From: Candidatus Magasanikiibacteriota bacterium
Lineage (GTDB): Bacteria; Patescibacteriota; Patescibacteriia; Magasanikbacterales; UBA922
NCBI GenBank assembly: GCA_018661775.1
Contig: JABJHO010000048.1
Location: forward strand, 1-46,147
DNA: 46,147 nucleotides
Direction: 5' to 3'
The position numbers and the translations under genes were made by a program. Shown here one piece after another: positions 9,357 through 19,242 of this stretch (position 1 is the stretch's first letter; each line of letters opens with the position of its first letter). The notes under the pieces were generated by a model that had not been told where the DNA came from, made no database searches, and saw nothing but the letters and a program-made list of their open reading frames with translations.

Positions 9357-10466
9357 TTACCTCTCATACACCCTCACAGTTTCACAGGCAAGCTTGCTCC
9401 AAGAATACTTCTGCAAAAGTATTTTTGCCTCTTCTTTTACTGCATATCTTGCGTCAATATCACCTAAACCACGATGTATAGCTTCTGCCATACCCTCAAT
9501 ATGCAATGGGTCAACATATATTGCGGCACCGCCCAAGACTTCTGGTAAACAGGTGGCGGATGAAGACACCACCGGGATACCATATTGCATGGCTTCAAGC
9601 GGTGGAATACCAAATCCTTCATATAAGCTTGGAAAAACATACAGTTTTGCTTTTTTATATAACGCAACCAACTCTTGGTCTGGTACAAAACCGGTATACA
9701 CAACACTATTCAAACTATTGATTTTCTCTTGTAATTTTGTATAAAAATAATTTTCTTTTCCTACCAAAACCAATTGATGTGTGTTTCCATGCGTTTCTTG
9801 AAATACTTGCCACGCATCTACGAGTCGATCGAGGTTTTTGTGTGGATATGCGGCACCAACATAGATAACATACGGTTTTGAGATATGGTATTTTTCTAAT
9901 ACCTGTTTTGCATCCCGCCCAACCTGTTCTTCTTCAAGTGTAAATGGCGCTTGATACGTTGTTGTCATTTTTTCTTCTTTTACCCCCAAATGTTTTACAA
10001 CATCGTGCTTGGTAAATTCACTTGTAACAAGAATATGTTTTGCTTTTTTTACCGCATTTCGCAATACGATTCTGTGAATTTTATCTTTTATAAAAAACTT
10101 CACCGGCCCAAGTGTTGTGGCTTCTGGACGCGGAAAATGATACATGATTAAATCATGAATTGTGACCACGAATTTTCCTGTATAAAACAATGGCACATTC
10201 CAATGTGGAAAATGCATAAGGTCTAGCTTTTCTTTGTTGAGTAATTTTGGTAACTGGACTTGTTCGGCAACAGAATACCACGGAATATCAGCGAGTACCT
10301 TTTTTATTCTTTTGTGTGGCAAGACCTCATCCCAATTATCTTTGCGCAAAAAAAGCACGTACGTATGTGTTGTTTCTACCTCCAAAAGATGTTGGACTAG
10401 TTGTTGTGTATACCTGGCAAGCCCAAAACCACTCCCAAGCATTCGTGCGTCTATTCCTATTTTCAT
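9357..10466 (-). CDS. glycosyltransferase family 4
   Basis: MKIGIDARMLGSGFGLARYTQQL; KPYVIYVGAAYPHKNLDRLVDAW; SLYEGFGIPPLEAMQYGIPVVSS. Confidence 0.88.
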   Translation of the reverse strand: MKIGIDARMLGSGFGLARYTQQLVQHLLEVETTHTYVLFLRKDNWDEVLPHKRIKKVLADIPWYSVAEQVQLPKLLNKEKLDLMHFPHWNVPLFYTGKFVVTIHDLIMYHFPRPEATTLGPVKFFIKDKIHRIVLRNAVKKAKHILVTSEFTKHDVVKHLGVKEEKMTTTYQAPFTLEEEQVGRDAKQVLEKYHISKPYVIYVGAAYPHKNLDRLVDAWQVFQETHGNTHQLVLVGKENYFYTKLQEKINSLNSVVYTGFVPDQELVALYKKAKLYVFPSLYEGFGIPPLEAMQYGIPVVSSSATCLPEVLGGAAIYVDPLHIEGMAEAIHRGLGDIDARYAVKEEAKILLQKYSWSKLACETVRVYER

Positions 10467-10468
10467 AT

Positions 10469-11608
10469 TTACTGTTTAAGGAGTGTTAAAAATTGTTCTG
10501 CCGCAACATCCCAAGAATAGCGCTTTACTTGTGCTCTTCCTTTTTCTTTATACATATCTTGCAACGCTTCTGACCCAAGCACACGCACCATCCCTTCTGC
10601 CAACTCGTTTGTGTTGTATGGGTCTACCAGATACGCTGCAGAGCCAACCACCTCTGGCAAAGACGATCTGTTTGATGTAATAACCGGAACCTCACGTGTC
10701 ATTGCCTCGACCACAGGAAAACCAAAACCTTCATACAGGCTTGGATACACAAAGAGTGTTGCTAGGCCATATAACGCTTTTTTGTGTTCTTCTGGCACGT
10801 AACCAAGATAGCGCACTCCTGGCGTATCAACAATCTTTTTGAGAATAGCATCGCTTTTCCACCCCAGCTTCCCAGCAATGAGTAAGTGGTATCCTTTATC
10901 ATGTAATACTGCTTTTGTGTATGCATCAATAAGCCGCGTGATGTTTTTTCTTGGCTCAATGGTACCCAAAAATAATATATACTTTTCTGGTAATACATAG
11001 CATTCTTTTACAGATGTATTGTTATTAACATCGCTGAGACACCACCGAGAAACACCCGGGTATATTGGTGTAATTTTTTCTGGAGAAATACCAAACACCG
11101 TCTGCACATCTCTTTTTGCACTCCGAGATGGCGTAATCACATGACCAGCCCCTTCGCATTGTTTTTTTGGGCGTATAACGTGGTGCCATAGTTGTCTTTT
11201 TTTTGTAAGACATTCTTTGTAGAGTAAAAAAGACAGATCATGTATCGTAAGAATATGCGTACACTGTTTTGAAAGTGCACAAAATCCTATATTGGGAGAA
11301 AAAAAATAATCAACCTGCTTTACCAAACCACCAAGCTTTTTTACTAAAAGTTTATCGAGTTTTGGAAACGTAAGGTATAGTAATGAAAAATGTAACAGTT
11401 TGTTTGGTATTTTTGTGTAGACTACATGTACTGTATTGTTCTTATGTGGTGGAATATCTATTGGTACCGCTGCGCTTCTATTGGCAAACAAAATATATGT
11501 ATGACTGGTGTTTTGCCGAAATATTGCCGAAAGCAGCTCATATGTATACTCCCCAACTCCTGTTTTCTTCCGCTCAAGCAATGTTCGTATGTCTATACCT
11601 ATTACCAT
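10469..11608 (-). CDS. glycosyltransferase family 4
   Basis: MVIGIDIRTLLERKKTGVGEYTYEL; KYILFLGTIEPRKNITRLIDAY; SLYEGFGFPVVEAMTREVPVITS. Confidence 0.88.
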   Translation of the reverse strand: MVIGIDIRTLLERKKTGVGEYTYELLSAIFRQNTSHTYILFANRSAAVPIDIPPHKNNTVHVVYTKIPNKLLHFSLLYLTFPKLDKLLVKKLGGLVKQVDYFFSPNIGFCALSKQCTHILTIHDLSFLLYKECLTKKRQLWHHVIRPKKQCEGAGHVITPSRSAKRDVQTVFGISPEKITPIYPGVSRWCLSDVNNNTSVKECYVLPEKYILFLGTIEPRKNITRLIDAYTKAVLHDKGYHLLIAGKLGWKSDAILKKIVDTPGVRYLGYVPEEHKKALYGLATLFVYPSLYEGFGFPVVEAMTREVPVITSNRSSLPEVVGSAAYLVDPYNTNELAEGMVRVLGSEALQDMYKEKGRAQVKRYSWDVAAEQFLTLLKQ

Positions 11609-11612
11609 ATAC

Positions 11613-12737
11613 TTAGCTTATACTCACAGGTAATACGTCTAATCCTTTTTGGAACTCATTATGCTTTGCACAAACATATGACTGAAGTTTTTGTTTAAAT
11701 GAATCAACACAGAATGCTTCTGCGTGCGCTGCAATGACATTTCTATCCCACTGCGAATCATCAAAGTGCAGTACAGCATGAAGTAGGCTTTCCCAAGACT
11801 GCTCATGAAAAAATACCCCGGTTTTTCCTGGCACAACTGTTTCTCGTACCCCACCTTTTCCATACGCAATAACAGGACACCCACTTGCCATGGCCTCAAT
11901 CGGTGTAATACCTAAATCTTCTAGTTGTGGATGCAAAAACGCTCGTGCCCGTGTCATCACATCAGCTTTTTCTGTGTCAGTAATACGACCCAAAAACTTG
12001 ATATTTGGCTTAGCAATATTCTTTAAATGCTCCATTTCTGGCCCTGATCCAAAAATACGCAACTCCCAACCAAGCCTATTAAACACATGAATCAACAAAT
12101 CAAACCTCTTATATGGCACAAGCCTACCACCTGCAACAAAATAGTTTTCTATATTTTCTGTTGGGGTAAACATGTGTGTGTCTACCGGAGGATGAAACAC
12201 ATCACTAGATCTGCGATAAAACTTTTTAATCCTTCTATGAACGGTGTGCGAGTTCGCAATAAAATGGTCTACTCGCTCTGCGCTTGCTTTGTCCCACAAA
12301 CGTAACCGGTGAATGAGTCTTGGGAGTATTTTTTTAACCACACCACTACACTTGAGTGTTTGAATATACGAACTTGTGTCTGTCCACAAATATCGTGTCG
12401 GTGTATGACAATAAGAAATATGCACCGTATCAGGAGACGTTATCACACCTTTCGCAAAGGCACTGGTAGAAGAAAGCACCACGTCAAAGCCGTCTAACTG
12501 GTGTGATTCGGTTGCAAGTGGCATAAGTGGCAATAACCACCTATAGCGTGTTGTTATAAAAGGAAACTTTGCCATAAATGTTTGTCGAATCTCTGCTGCA
12601 GAAAACCCCTCAACACTCTCTTTTTTGTGAAACAGCACAAAAATAGGCGCTTCTGGCCATATCTCATGAAATGCTTTGAGGACCCGTTCGGCTCCACCAT
12701 CTTGTACTAAATAATCATGAACCAGTGCAATTTTCAT
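11613..12737 (-). CDS. glycosyltransferase family 4
   Basis: MKIALVHDYLVQDGGAERVLKAFHEIWPEAPIFVL; FVAGGRLVPYKRFDLLI; EDLGITPIEAMASGCPVIAYGKGG. Confidence 0.88.
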   Translation of the reverse strand: MKIALVHDYLVQDGGAERVLKAFHEIWPEAPIFVLFHKKESVEGFSAAEIRQTFMAKFPFITTRYRWLLPLMPLATESHQLDGFDVVLSSTSAFAKGVITSPDTVHISYCHTPTRYLWTDTSSYIQTLKCSGVVKKILPRLIHRLRLWDKASAERVDHFIANSHTVHRRIKKFYRRSSDVFHPPVDTHMFTPTENIENYFVAGGRLVPYKRFDLLIHVFNRLGWELRIFGSGPEMEHLKNIAKPNIKFLGRITDTEKADVMTRARAFLHPQLEDLGITPIEAMASGCPVIAYGKGGVRETVVPGKTGVFFHEQSWESLLHAVLHFDDSQWDRNVIAAHAEAFCVDSFKQKLQSYVCAKHNEFQKGLDVLPVSIS

Positions 12738-12743
12738 ATATAT

Positions 12744-14162
12744 CTACGCAACAATTCTTTTTTTACACAAAATAAAAGGGGTTTTGATAAAAATTATTAT
12801 ATCGAGCCAAATACTCCACTTTTCTATATAGAGCATATCAAGAGCCACCTCTTCTTCATAGGTTAAATCACTTCTTCCTGTAACTTGTGCCAAACCAGTC
12901 ATGCCAGGTTTTATCACAAACACACCCCGATGTTCTTTATTATATCCAAACACTTCACGAGGTTGGTGTGGGCGTGGCCCAATAAGACTCATTTCTCCTT
13001 TTATTACATTAATGCATTGTGGTAACTCGTCTATGCTCCACCTTCTGATAAACCTACCAAACGGTGTCACCCGTGGATCATTCGCAATTTTATAAATAGG
13101 CCCCTTCTTTGTATTGTGTGTTTGTATTAATGACTTTTCTCTGCGCTCGGCATCTTTTCCTGACGCACCAAACTGTGGTCCGGTAGAATCCTTTTGATAC
13201 ATTGAACGAAATTTAAGTGTAAAAAATGGTTTTTGCCTATATCCTACGCGTTTATTTTTATAGACTACTGGTCTGCCAGATTCAATTAAGATAATAAGTG
13301 TGGTAATGCACATTACAGGACTAACTATAATAAGCAAAAGGATACTCCCCACAATATCCATTATTCTTTTGATAATTTTCCCCCACCCTTCTAACGGCGT
13401 CCTTCTTAGAGACACTACGGGAATACCTGCCACAGGATACATGGCCATGTTGGCACTTTTTGTTGCAAACATATCAGCAGAATAGGTAAATACAATATTA
13501 TGCTCCCGAGCAAAATCAAGAATATGCAATGATTCTTCGGTGTTACGTTTTGGCCCAATATGGTATATCTCATCAACAGATATTGTAAGCAGCTTTTCTA
13601 ACGCAACGCCGCGCGCATCTTTGTAGCGTTTTATCACAGTACAACCAAGCGACCTGTTTGTCATAAAGTATGCTTGAATATCTTTTGCTGTTTCAGTGTC
13701 TCCAAAAATAACAATGCGCCTATGTCCAATTCCAGCATAATAGGCAATTTTTTTTACCCCAAGAAGAAGAAATCTTCCAAGAATAGTACAAAGTATAGCA
13801 AAAAAACAAGTCACCACTACAAGAAACCTAGAATCAAAGAATTGGAGCGTAAACATAATATACAATGCCACCAATGCCAAGCCACATATATTTGCCAAAA
13901 TAATAGCCGCAACCTCCTGAGCAAATCGCTTTTTTGCATGTGTTCGATATAGCCCCAGCATGGCATACAACACAAGCCACACAGGGAGAATAATTACTAT
14001 ATCAATAACGTACTCTTCAAGAGATACGTCAAATAATACCTCCCGTTTTTGTACTGCCCACCCTGACAAACGAAGGCTGTACGAAAATATTGCAGCCAAA
14101 AGAAGCATAGCACTGTCTATTGGAATTTTTATCATTGTGTAGAATATGTCAAACTGTTTCAT
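12744..14162 (-). CDS. polyprenyl-phosphate sugar-1-phosphate transferase (WbaP/WcaJ/CpsE-like)
   Basis: N-terminal TM bundle, CoA-binding-like domain, then KRIMDIVGSILLLIIVSPVM...KFRSMY...RFIRRWSIDELPQCINVIKGEMSLIGPRPHQPREV...KPGMTGLAQVTGRSDLTYEEEV. Confidence 0.92.
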   Translation of the reverse strand: MKQFDIFYTMIKIPIDSAMLLLAAIFSYSLRLSGWAVQKREVLFDVSLEEYVIDIVIILPVWLVLYAMLGLYRTHAKKRFAQEVAAIILANICGLALVALYIMFTLQFFDSRFLVVVTCFFAILCTILGRFLLLGVKKIAYYAGIGHRRIVIFGDTETAKDIQAYFMTNRSLGCTVIKRYKDARGVALEKLLTISVDEIYHIGPKRNTEESLHILDFAREHNIVFTYSADMFATKSANMAMYPVAGIPVVSLRRTPLEGWGKIIKRIMDIVGSILLLIIVSPVMCITTLIILIESGRPVVYKNKRVGYRQKPFFTLKFRSMYQKDSTGPQFGASGKDAERREKSLIQTHNTKKGPIYKIANDPRVTPFGRFIRRWSIDELPQCINVIKGEMSLIGPRPHQPREVFGYNKEHRGVFVIKPGMTGLAQVTGRSDLTYEEEVALDMLYIEKWSIWLDIIIFIKTPFILCKKRIVA

Positions 14163-14230
14163 AAATCCTAATAGGCTACATTATGTAAGATATATAAAAA
14201 TCATACCGTATAAAAGCAAAAGAGTCAATA

Positions 14231-14259
14231 TTGACAGTATACCATTTTTCTGCTATACT
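14231..14259 (+). promoter_or_regulatory. near-consensus promoter of rnpB
   Basis: TTGACA-N17-TATACT; predicted start coincides with the first base of the P1 helix. Confidence 0.85.
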
Positions 14260-14266
14260 ATGCACT

Positions 14267-14671
14267 ATCTACAAGAGGTGATCGCTTAATATACTATTAA
14301 GAGGAAAGTCCGAACTCCTCGTGGAAACACGGTCGCGGTAGTGGGTAACACCCACCCAATATGTGGTGACACATGTTGCGGGAAAGTGCCACAGAGACTA
14401 TACTATTTTACTGCATTGCAGTGAAAAAAAGGTGAAAAGTGTGTACATGTGTGTATTCCATTCGCATATGCATGGAATGCACGCTAGTACACTCGCGTAC
14501 TGGCAACAGTATTGCGTGGTAAACCCTGCCTGGAGCAAGAGCAGCCCTTTTCAACACTTGTTGAAATTGGAAAAGTTCGTTCGCAAAGAATACCACAGTA
14601 ATGTGGTATCAAGATACATGATCATCCTCTGGATAAAACTAGAGAACAGAATTCGGCTTATTCTTGTAGAT
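14267..14671 (+). ncRNA. rnpB: RNase P RNA (class A-like)
   Basis: 5' GAGGAAAGTCCGAAC, AAGTGCCACAGAGA, CTGGCAACAGTATTGCGTGGTAAACCCTGCCTGGAGCAAG, 3' ACAGAATTCGGCTTATTC; ends pair perfectly as P1 (ATCTACAAGA/TCTTGTAGAT). Confidence 0.95.
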
Positions 14672-14673
14672 AT

Positions 14674-14706
14674 TAAAAAACACCATGATACCATGGTGTT
14701 TTTTTG
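14674..14706. terminator. bidirectional terminator between rnpB and tRNA-Leu
   Basis: AAAAAACACCATG-atac-CATGGTGTTTTTTT. Confidence 0.8.
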
Positions 14707-14792
14707 TGCTCAGAAGAGGACTCGAACCTCCACGACCGTTGCCAGTCACAAGGCCCTCAACCTTGCGCGTCTACCAGTTCCGCCACCTGAGC
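14707..14792 (-). tRNA. tRNA-Leu(GAG), no encoded CCA
   Basis: GCTCAGGTGGCGGAACTGGTAGACGCGCAAGGTTGAGGGCCTTGTGACTGGCAACGGTCGTGGAGGTTCGAGTCCTCTTCTGAGCA; long variable arm; anticodon loop TTGAGGG. Confidence 0.95.
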
Positions 14793-14845
14793 GTGTCGTC
14801 TTCATAATACCTGAAAATATGTATTTGTGCAAGCAGATGAGCGAT

Positions 14846-15613
14846 TTAAAACTTTCTCCCCCTACCTACGATAATATTGAGTCGTTTTTTTGCCAAACTA
14901 ATCTTTATTTTCTTCTCTTTTGTTTGCCTTCCATCTGCCTCAACGGTAAACGGTGTGTCAGAAACCACAAGCATTTCTTCAAAGGGAAAAATACTCGGCT
15001 CTTCAAACTGCTTCTTTTTGAGGAATAATGTTTTTTTTACTGGACGCAAAAATGCTTCTAATTTTCCATCTTGTGGATGCACAACATAGTCTTTTCCCCC
15101 TTTTTCCCTCCAATGAAATGGTTGTAAATTACATACCACCAACTCCATTATATTGCGCCCCCTCGTACTTACCACAAAACGCTCGTCATATGCTACTCGA
15201 ATAGCGTGAGGAAGAATATGAAGATATGAAATAAAAAATCTATTATTTACCCAACCTACGTCCAGGCGCACCCTCCTCCTACGAGACAGCACATGACAGG
15301 CGTCAACACCGGTTGGGATACCAAGTACTTCAGCTATGGTGTTTTCTGGTCCAACAGGAATAAAACCAAAATAGACCTTACAGTAGGCCGCGTAAGACAT
15401 TACTCTTCCAAATGTTTTATCATTACCCACAATGACAACAGTTGTTGCTCCTTTTTTAATTTCTTCTGCGATGAGTTTTTCTGTGTTGGTAAATGGTTGA
15501 AGCCGCAATATCTTCCCTGCAATCCCAAAATCTGTTAACTGTGTTTCTATTTCTTTTATGAGAGAGTCATATTTCTTTTTCTTTATGAAATCGTCATACA
15601 GATATATATACAT
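14846..15613 (-). CDS. diacylglycerol/lipid kinase-like protein with degenerate nucleotide-binding motif
   Basis: ATTVVIVGNDKTFGRVMSYAA...GFIPVGPENTIAEVLGIP resembles GGDGT...PLGTANDFARxLGIP of YegS/DAGK proteins. Confidence 0.6.
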   Translation of the reverse strand: MYIYLYDDFIKKKKYDSLIKEIETQLTDFGIAGKILRLQPFTNTEKLIAEEIKKGATTVVIVGNDKTFGRVMSYAAYCKVYFGFIPVGPENTIAEVLGIPTGVDACHVLSRRRRVRLDVGWVNNRFFISYLHILPHAIRVAYDERFVVSTRGRNIMELVVCNLQPFHWREKGGKDYVVHPQDGKLEAFLRPVKKTLFLKKKQFEEPSIFPFEEMLVVSDTPFTVEADGRQTKEKKIKISLAKKRLNIIVGRGRKF

Positions 15614-15645
15614 AGCAGCGTATTAGACAGCCCTAATAGAACGTA

Positions 15646-16143
15646 TTATTCCACACCATCTTTAGATGACACCACATCGCTCACCATATCATCTGTTTTT
15701 TTCTTTTTGACTCGACCGGCACTACGTCTTTTTGGTGTTTCTTCTATTTTTACAACACTTTCTAATCCTTTCATTTGAATCTTACCAGAAAGTAAAGCTC
15801 CTGGGGCAACCGAAAGTGTCGCACACTGTATATCGCCAATTATTTGGGCACTTCCTGCAATTTCTAACGTGTCTTTGATAGCAAGAGATCCTTTTACGTG
15901 GCCAGCAATAACTGCACTTTGTGCACTAACATTTGCCACTATTTGAGACCCTTCTTCTGCGGTAAGCCTGTTTTTTGTTTTTACCGTTCCTGATACACTC
16001 CCCTTAATAATAATGTTCCCTTCTGAGCTAAAATTCCCTTCCACCTGCATTGACGGACCGACAATTGTTTCTAACCCCTTATCTGGCACCCCACCCTCTT
16101 GTTCTTCTGAAGTATCGTATATATCTGAATTTTTTTGAAACAT
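15646..16143 (-). CDS. bactofilin
   Basis: ETIVGPSMQVEGNFSSEGNIIIKGSVSGTVKTKNRLTAEEGSQIVANVSAQSAVIAGHVKGSLAIKDTLEIAGSAQIIGDI; beta-helical repeat pattern. Confidence 0.9.
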   Translation of the reverse strand: MFQKNSDIYDTSEEQEGGVPDKGLETIVGPSMQVEGNFSSEGNIIIKGSVSGTVKTKNRLTAEEGSQIVANVSAQSAVIAGHVKGSLAIKDTLEIAGSAQIIGDIQCATLSVAPGALLSGKIQMKGLESVVKIEETPKRRSAGRVKKKKTDDMVSDVVSSKDGVE

Positions 16144-16205
16144 ACCACAAAAATTAATATATTAATATATACAGTATACACCGAATACTTAAACGTAACA
16201 ACACA

Positions 16206-17891
16206 TCAGCTCGACTTTTTACGAGTACTATACTGATTTACAATCTTTTGTTCCTTTGTTATGGTTCTTTGTTCTGTTACACTGTGCGCATGTGTGCGTT
16301 TTTTTGGTATCCAAAAACCAAACTCACTCCCTTTTTCGGGCCCAAAACTCTTCCCCCAAACATACCCACCATGTGCACTCACAAACTGTCGACAAACATA
16401 TATACCAAGTCCAGTGCCATTCACGTTCACTCCTTCAACATTTTTTCCTCTATAAAATTTTGTAAACAAACTTGCCTCATCCTGCTTATCAAAACCTATA
16501 CCTGTATCTTTAATACGTATAACAACCCCATCGTCTTTTTGTGTGAATGTGATAGTGACACTCCCTTTCATGGTATATTTAATACCATTGTCAACAAAAT
16601 TAAATATTACATTACGTATTTTATCCTCGTCAACATACACAAGACCGATGTTCTTTTTTGGCTTCCAATGAATTTTAATTTTTTTCTTTTTTGCTTTGTC
16701 TTCTATCTCGTCTACCACACTAGAAATTACATGGTTCATGTCAGTCTCTTCAAAAAAATATTTTGTTCTTCCTTGTTCAATGTGACTAATGTTTAAAAAC
16801 TCATCAACCAGTTTTACCAAACGCTCATTACTTTCTTCCATGTCAGTAAGAACATGGGCAAGCTTTTTTTCTACTTTTCCGTAGGCCTGATCTTTAATGA
16901 GTTCTAAATACCCTTTTATAATCGATAGTGGTGTGCGCAATTGGTGTGCAGCAATAGAAAGAAATTCGGTTTTTTGCCTGTCAAGAACTCGAAGGCGCAT
17001 ATTTGCTTTTTCGAGAGATTTTGCCAAACGCGCCACTTGTTCTTTTTTTTGTATCTGCCCATAGACTGACTTAATCAGTAGTGCACTAATTATTGCAATA
17101 AAACACACCATAATAGTGCGAAGCACTATCTCCAGAATACTCTTAGACAAGAAGACATCTAATGTAAACACGAACAATGTCACACCCACAAGCATTTCTG
17201 TAGCTATCACTCGTACATCCAAAAAATTATACTTCGACACAGCATAAAACAGTAGTATAGGAAACACAAATCCACTAAAATATGCGAAAGGAGAATGTGT
17301 GTCTATACCGTACGCATAAAGAAATGCTGACCCCCCTCCAAAAATAACCACAGCAAACGCCAAAAAGACTAATACTACTTGTCGAGATTTCTTCTTTGTA
17401 CGAGCATTTTTGTATAGCCTGTAGAGGTTAAAGAAGAATAACCCTGTGCCAATAAAAAAATATAACAAGAAAACATGATGAAGAATCTGAGCTTGACTAT
17501 GTGCCCCCCAACTATATACATATAACCCATCCACAAAAAGTGGTGACCTGCTCATGAGAAGAAAAAGTACAGCAACACTATAGTTCAGTGCAAGGATTTT
17601 TTTTTGCCCCGTAATCTTTGAGAAAAAAATACTAAAATGATGCATGAGTGGTGGCATAAAAATTACACCGATATACACAAACCTATCCCAAAAAATAGCT
17701 GTTGCCACGTCCTGTGCCCCATGATAAAACATCATAAACGTCCCAAACATCCAAAAAAACATACTCAAACAAAACCCAAAAAGAAGTTGATTCATGACCG
17801 AACCCTTTCCTTTTACTAAAACAAATACACCAAACAGCGCAACAAAAAGTGCACAAGCAAACGGGAGTGTCGTAAAAATATCAGAAAACAT
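16206..17891 (-). CDS. membrane histidine kinase (N-terminal 7TM-like sensor, HisKA, HATPase_c)
   Basis: SIAAHQLRTPLSIIKGYLELI, NVIFNFVDNGIKYT, IKDTGIGFD, NGTGLGIYVCRQFVSAHGG. Confidence 0.92.
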   Translation of the reverse strand: MFSDIFTTLPFACALFVALFGVFVLVKGKGSVMNQLLFGFCLSMFFWMFGTFMMFYHGAQDVATAIFWDRFVYIGVIFMPPLMHHFSIFFSKITGQKKILALNYSVAVLFLLMSRSPLFVDGLYVYSWGAHSQAQILHHVFLLYFFIGTGLFFFNLYRLYKNARTKKKSRQVVLVFLAFAVVIFGGGSAFLYAYGIDTHSPFAYFSGFVFPILLFYAVSKYNFLDVRVIATEMLVGVTLFVFTLDVFLSKSILEIVLRTIMVCFIAIISALLIKSVYGQIQKKEQVARLAKSLEKANMRLRVLDRQKTEFLSIAAHQLRTPLSIIKGYLELIKDQAYGKVEKKLAHVLTDMEESNERLVKLVDEFLNISHIEQGRTKYFFEETDMNHVISSVVDEIEDKAKKKKIKIHWKPKKNIGLVYVDEDKIRNVIFNFVDNGIKYTMKGSVTITFTQKDDGVVIRIKDTGIGFDKQDEASLFTKFYRGKNVEGVNVNGTGLGIYVCRQFVSAHGGYVWGKSFGPEKGSEFGFWIPKKRTHAHSVTEQRTITKEQKIVNQYSTRKKSS

Positions 17892-17957
17892 AAAGCATTA
17901 TCAGCTACTAAAAAATTTATACTAGTATACCGTATTTATAAAAAATACACCATAAAA

Positions 17958-17989
17958 AAAGCAGCGATACAAGTACATCGCTGCAAAAA
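17958..17989 (-). terminator. terminator of the 17992-19242 gene
   Basis: GCAGCGAT-acaagtac-ATCGCTGC with T run on the minus strand. Confidence 0.75.
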
Positions 17990-17991
17990 TT

Positions 17992-19242
17992 CTACACAAT
18001 TCCGTCAATTGAAGCCAGTAATGAGCTATTACCAAAAGAAGAACCCTCTTCAAAACCCAGAGACTGCACATAGTTCCGAACTTTTCCCCAGCTCATTGGA
18101 ACACCAAACTGAACAGGTGATTGTGGCTTAATCGATAGGTCACGAAATTTTCGAATACACCACCACACTTCTGATACTGGAATATCCTTGCCACAAACAT
18201 GACTACTTGTGCTCCCAGACACAGCCCTACAGATGGTTTCAAGGGCACAGCCCCACATAACATTCTCTCCTCCAGCACCTATATCCCACTCAGCTCCGCC
18301 CCCGTTAGGACCAAAACCTTCTGGAATAATAGTGGGGTTATCAAACTCTCCACACCCTGCACGAAGAACCAAAGTATCCCCCCAATCGTCCTCTGGTCTA
18401 CAGGCTGAAGGGGTTGTTATGTCAAAAACGATACTATTTTTTGGTATGTCCCGAGGGTACACACGAACACCTGTGGTGGCGACAATGACAACGTTAACCT
18501 CTTCTTTGTGACAAATATCACTTGATATCTCATGTCCATTTTCAGTGTTGACTACCACGTCAACTACACCGCTACGTAGCTTTATTTTTTGAGATAAATG
18601 GTCCAAGCGCCCTTTGTTGCGTGCAATAAGCACCAACTTTGAAGGGGAGATATCTGTAAGCATTTGTGATAAAACACTGCCAATAGCGCCAGTTGCACCA
18701 AGTACTGCAATCTTTGCACCAGAGCCATTAATACCCGCATAGTCAAGCGCTTCTAAGAGTAATGCTGCTGTCCCGGCGTCACCGTGGGTACTGGAATACT
18801 TATTTAACATACCCGGGCCTTCTTGCATATAATGCTGTGAAAACTTCTCCCCATGTCCAGTAGCATTTTTTGTTAATGCCCCAAAACCAAGGTATGGGTG
18901 AAACCCTTTTGTAATTGCATCTTCCAAAATGCAACTAATACCTTGTTGTACAGGACCAAACGACTTTCTTCTTTTTACGTCCTCAAAAAAATGTTCTGCT
19001 AATAGTGGAAATATATAAAACTCCACATTAACCACATTCAGGTCGGGTAAGTGTGCCGGTGGTACGACAGGAAAAGAAAGCCATAGTATTGGCTCATGTG
19101 AATCTTCTAGAGAGCCTATCCAGGGTTTACCAAGTTTCTGTAACTTTTTATCTATGTGTTCTGTGGAAAGCTCGCCCGGTAATAGGGCATGAGCAAAGAA
19201 CAACACAGGATCTCTTCTTGTTTGTGTGTAGGCAATGCTCAT
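17992..19242 (-). CDS. NAD(P)-binding protein resembling long-chain acyl-ACP reductase (AAR)
   Basis: LGFGALTKNATGHGEK, THGDAGTAALLLEALDYAGI, KIAVLGATGAIGSVLSQML, LVLIARNKGRLDHL; start at 19242 supported by AAAGGAGGCTAAAATG. Confidence 0.5.
   Translation of the reverse strand: MSIAYTQTRRDPVLFFAHALLPGELSTEHIDKKLQKLGKPWIGSLEDSHEPILWLSFPVVPPAHLPDLNVVNVEFYIFPLLAEHFFEDVKRRKSFGPVQQGISCILEDAITKGFHPYLGFGALTKNATGHGEKFSQHYMQEGPGMLNKYSSTHGDAGTAALLLEALDYAGINGSGAKIAVLGATGAIGSVLSQMLTDISPSKLVLIARNKGRLDHLSQKIKLRSGVVDVVVNTENGHEISSDICHKEEVNVVIVATTGVRVYPRDIPKNSIVFDITTPSACRPEDDWGDTLVLRAGCGEFDNPTIIPEGFGPNGGGAEWDIGAGGENVMWGCALETICRAVSGSTSSHVCGKDIPVSEVWWCIRKFRDLSIKPQSPVQFGVPMSWGKVRNYVQSLGFEEGSSFGNSSLLASIDGIV

Noticed and set aside
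14363-15028. 221-aa plus-strand ORF
   Set aside because: Runs through rnpB, the terminator, tRNA-Leu and part of the lipid-kinase gene; spurious.
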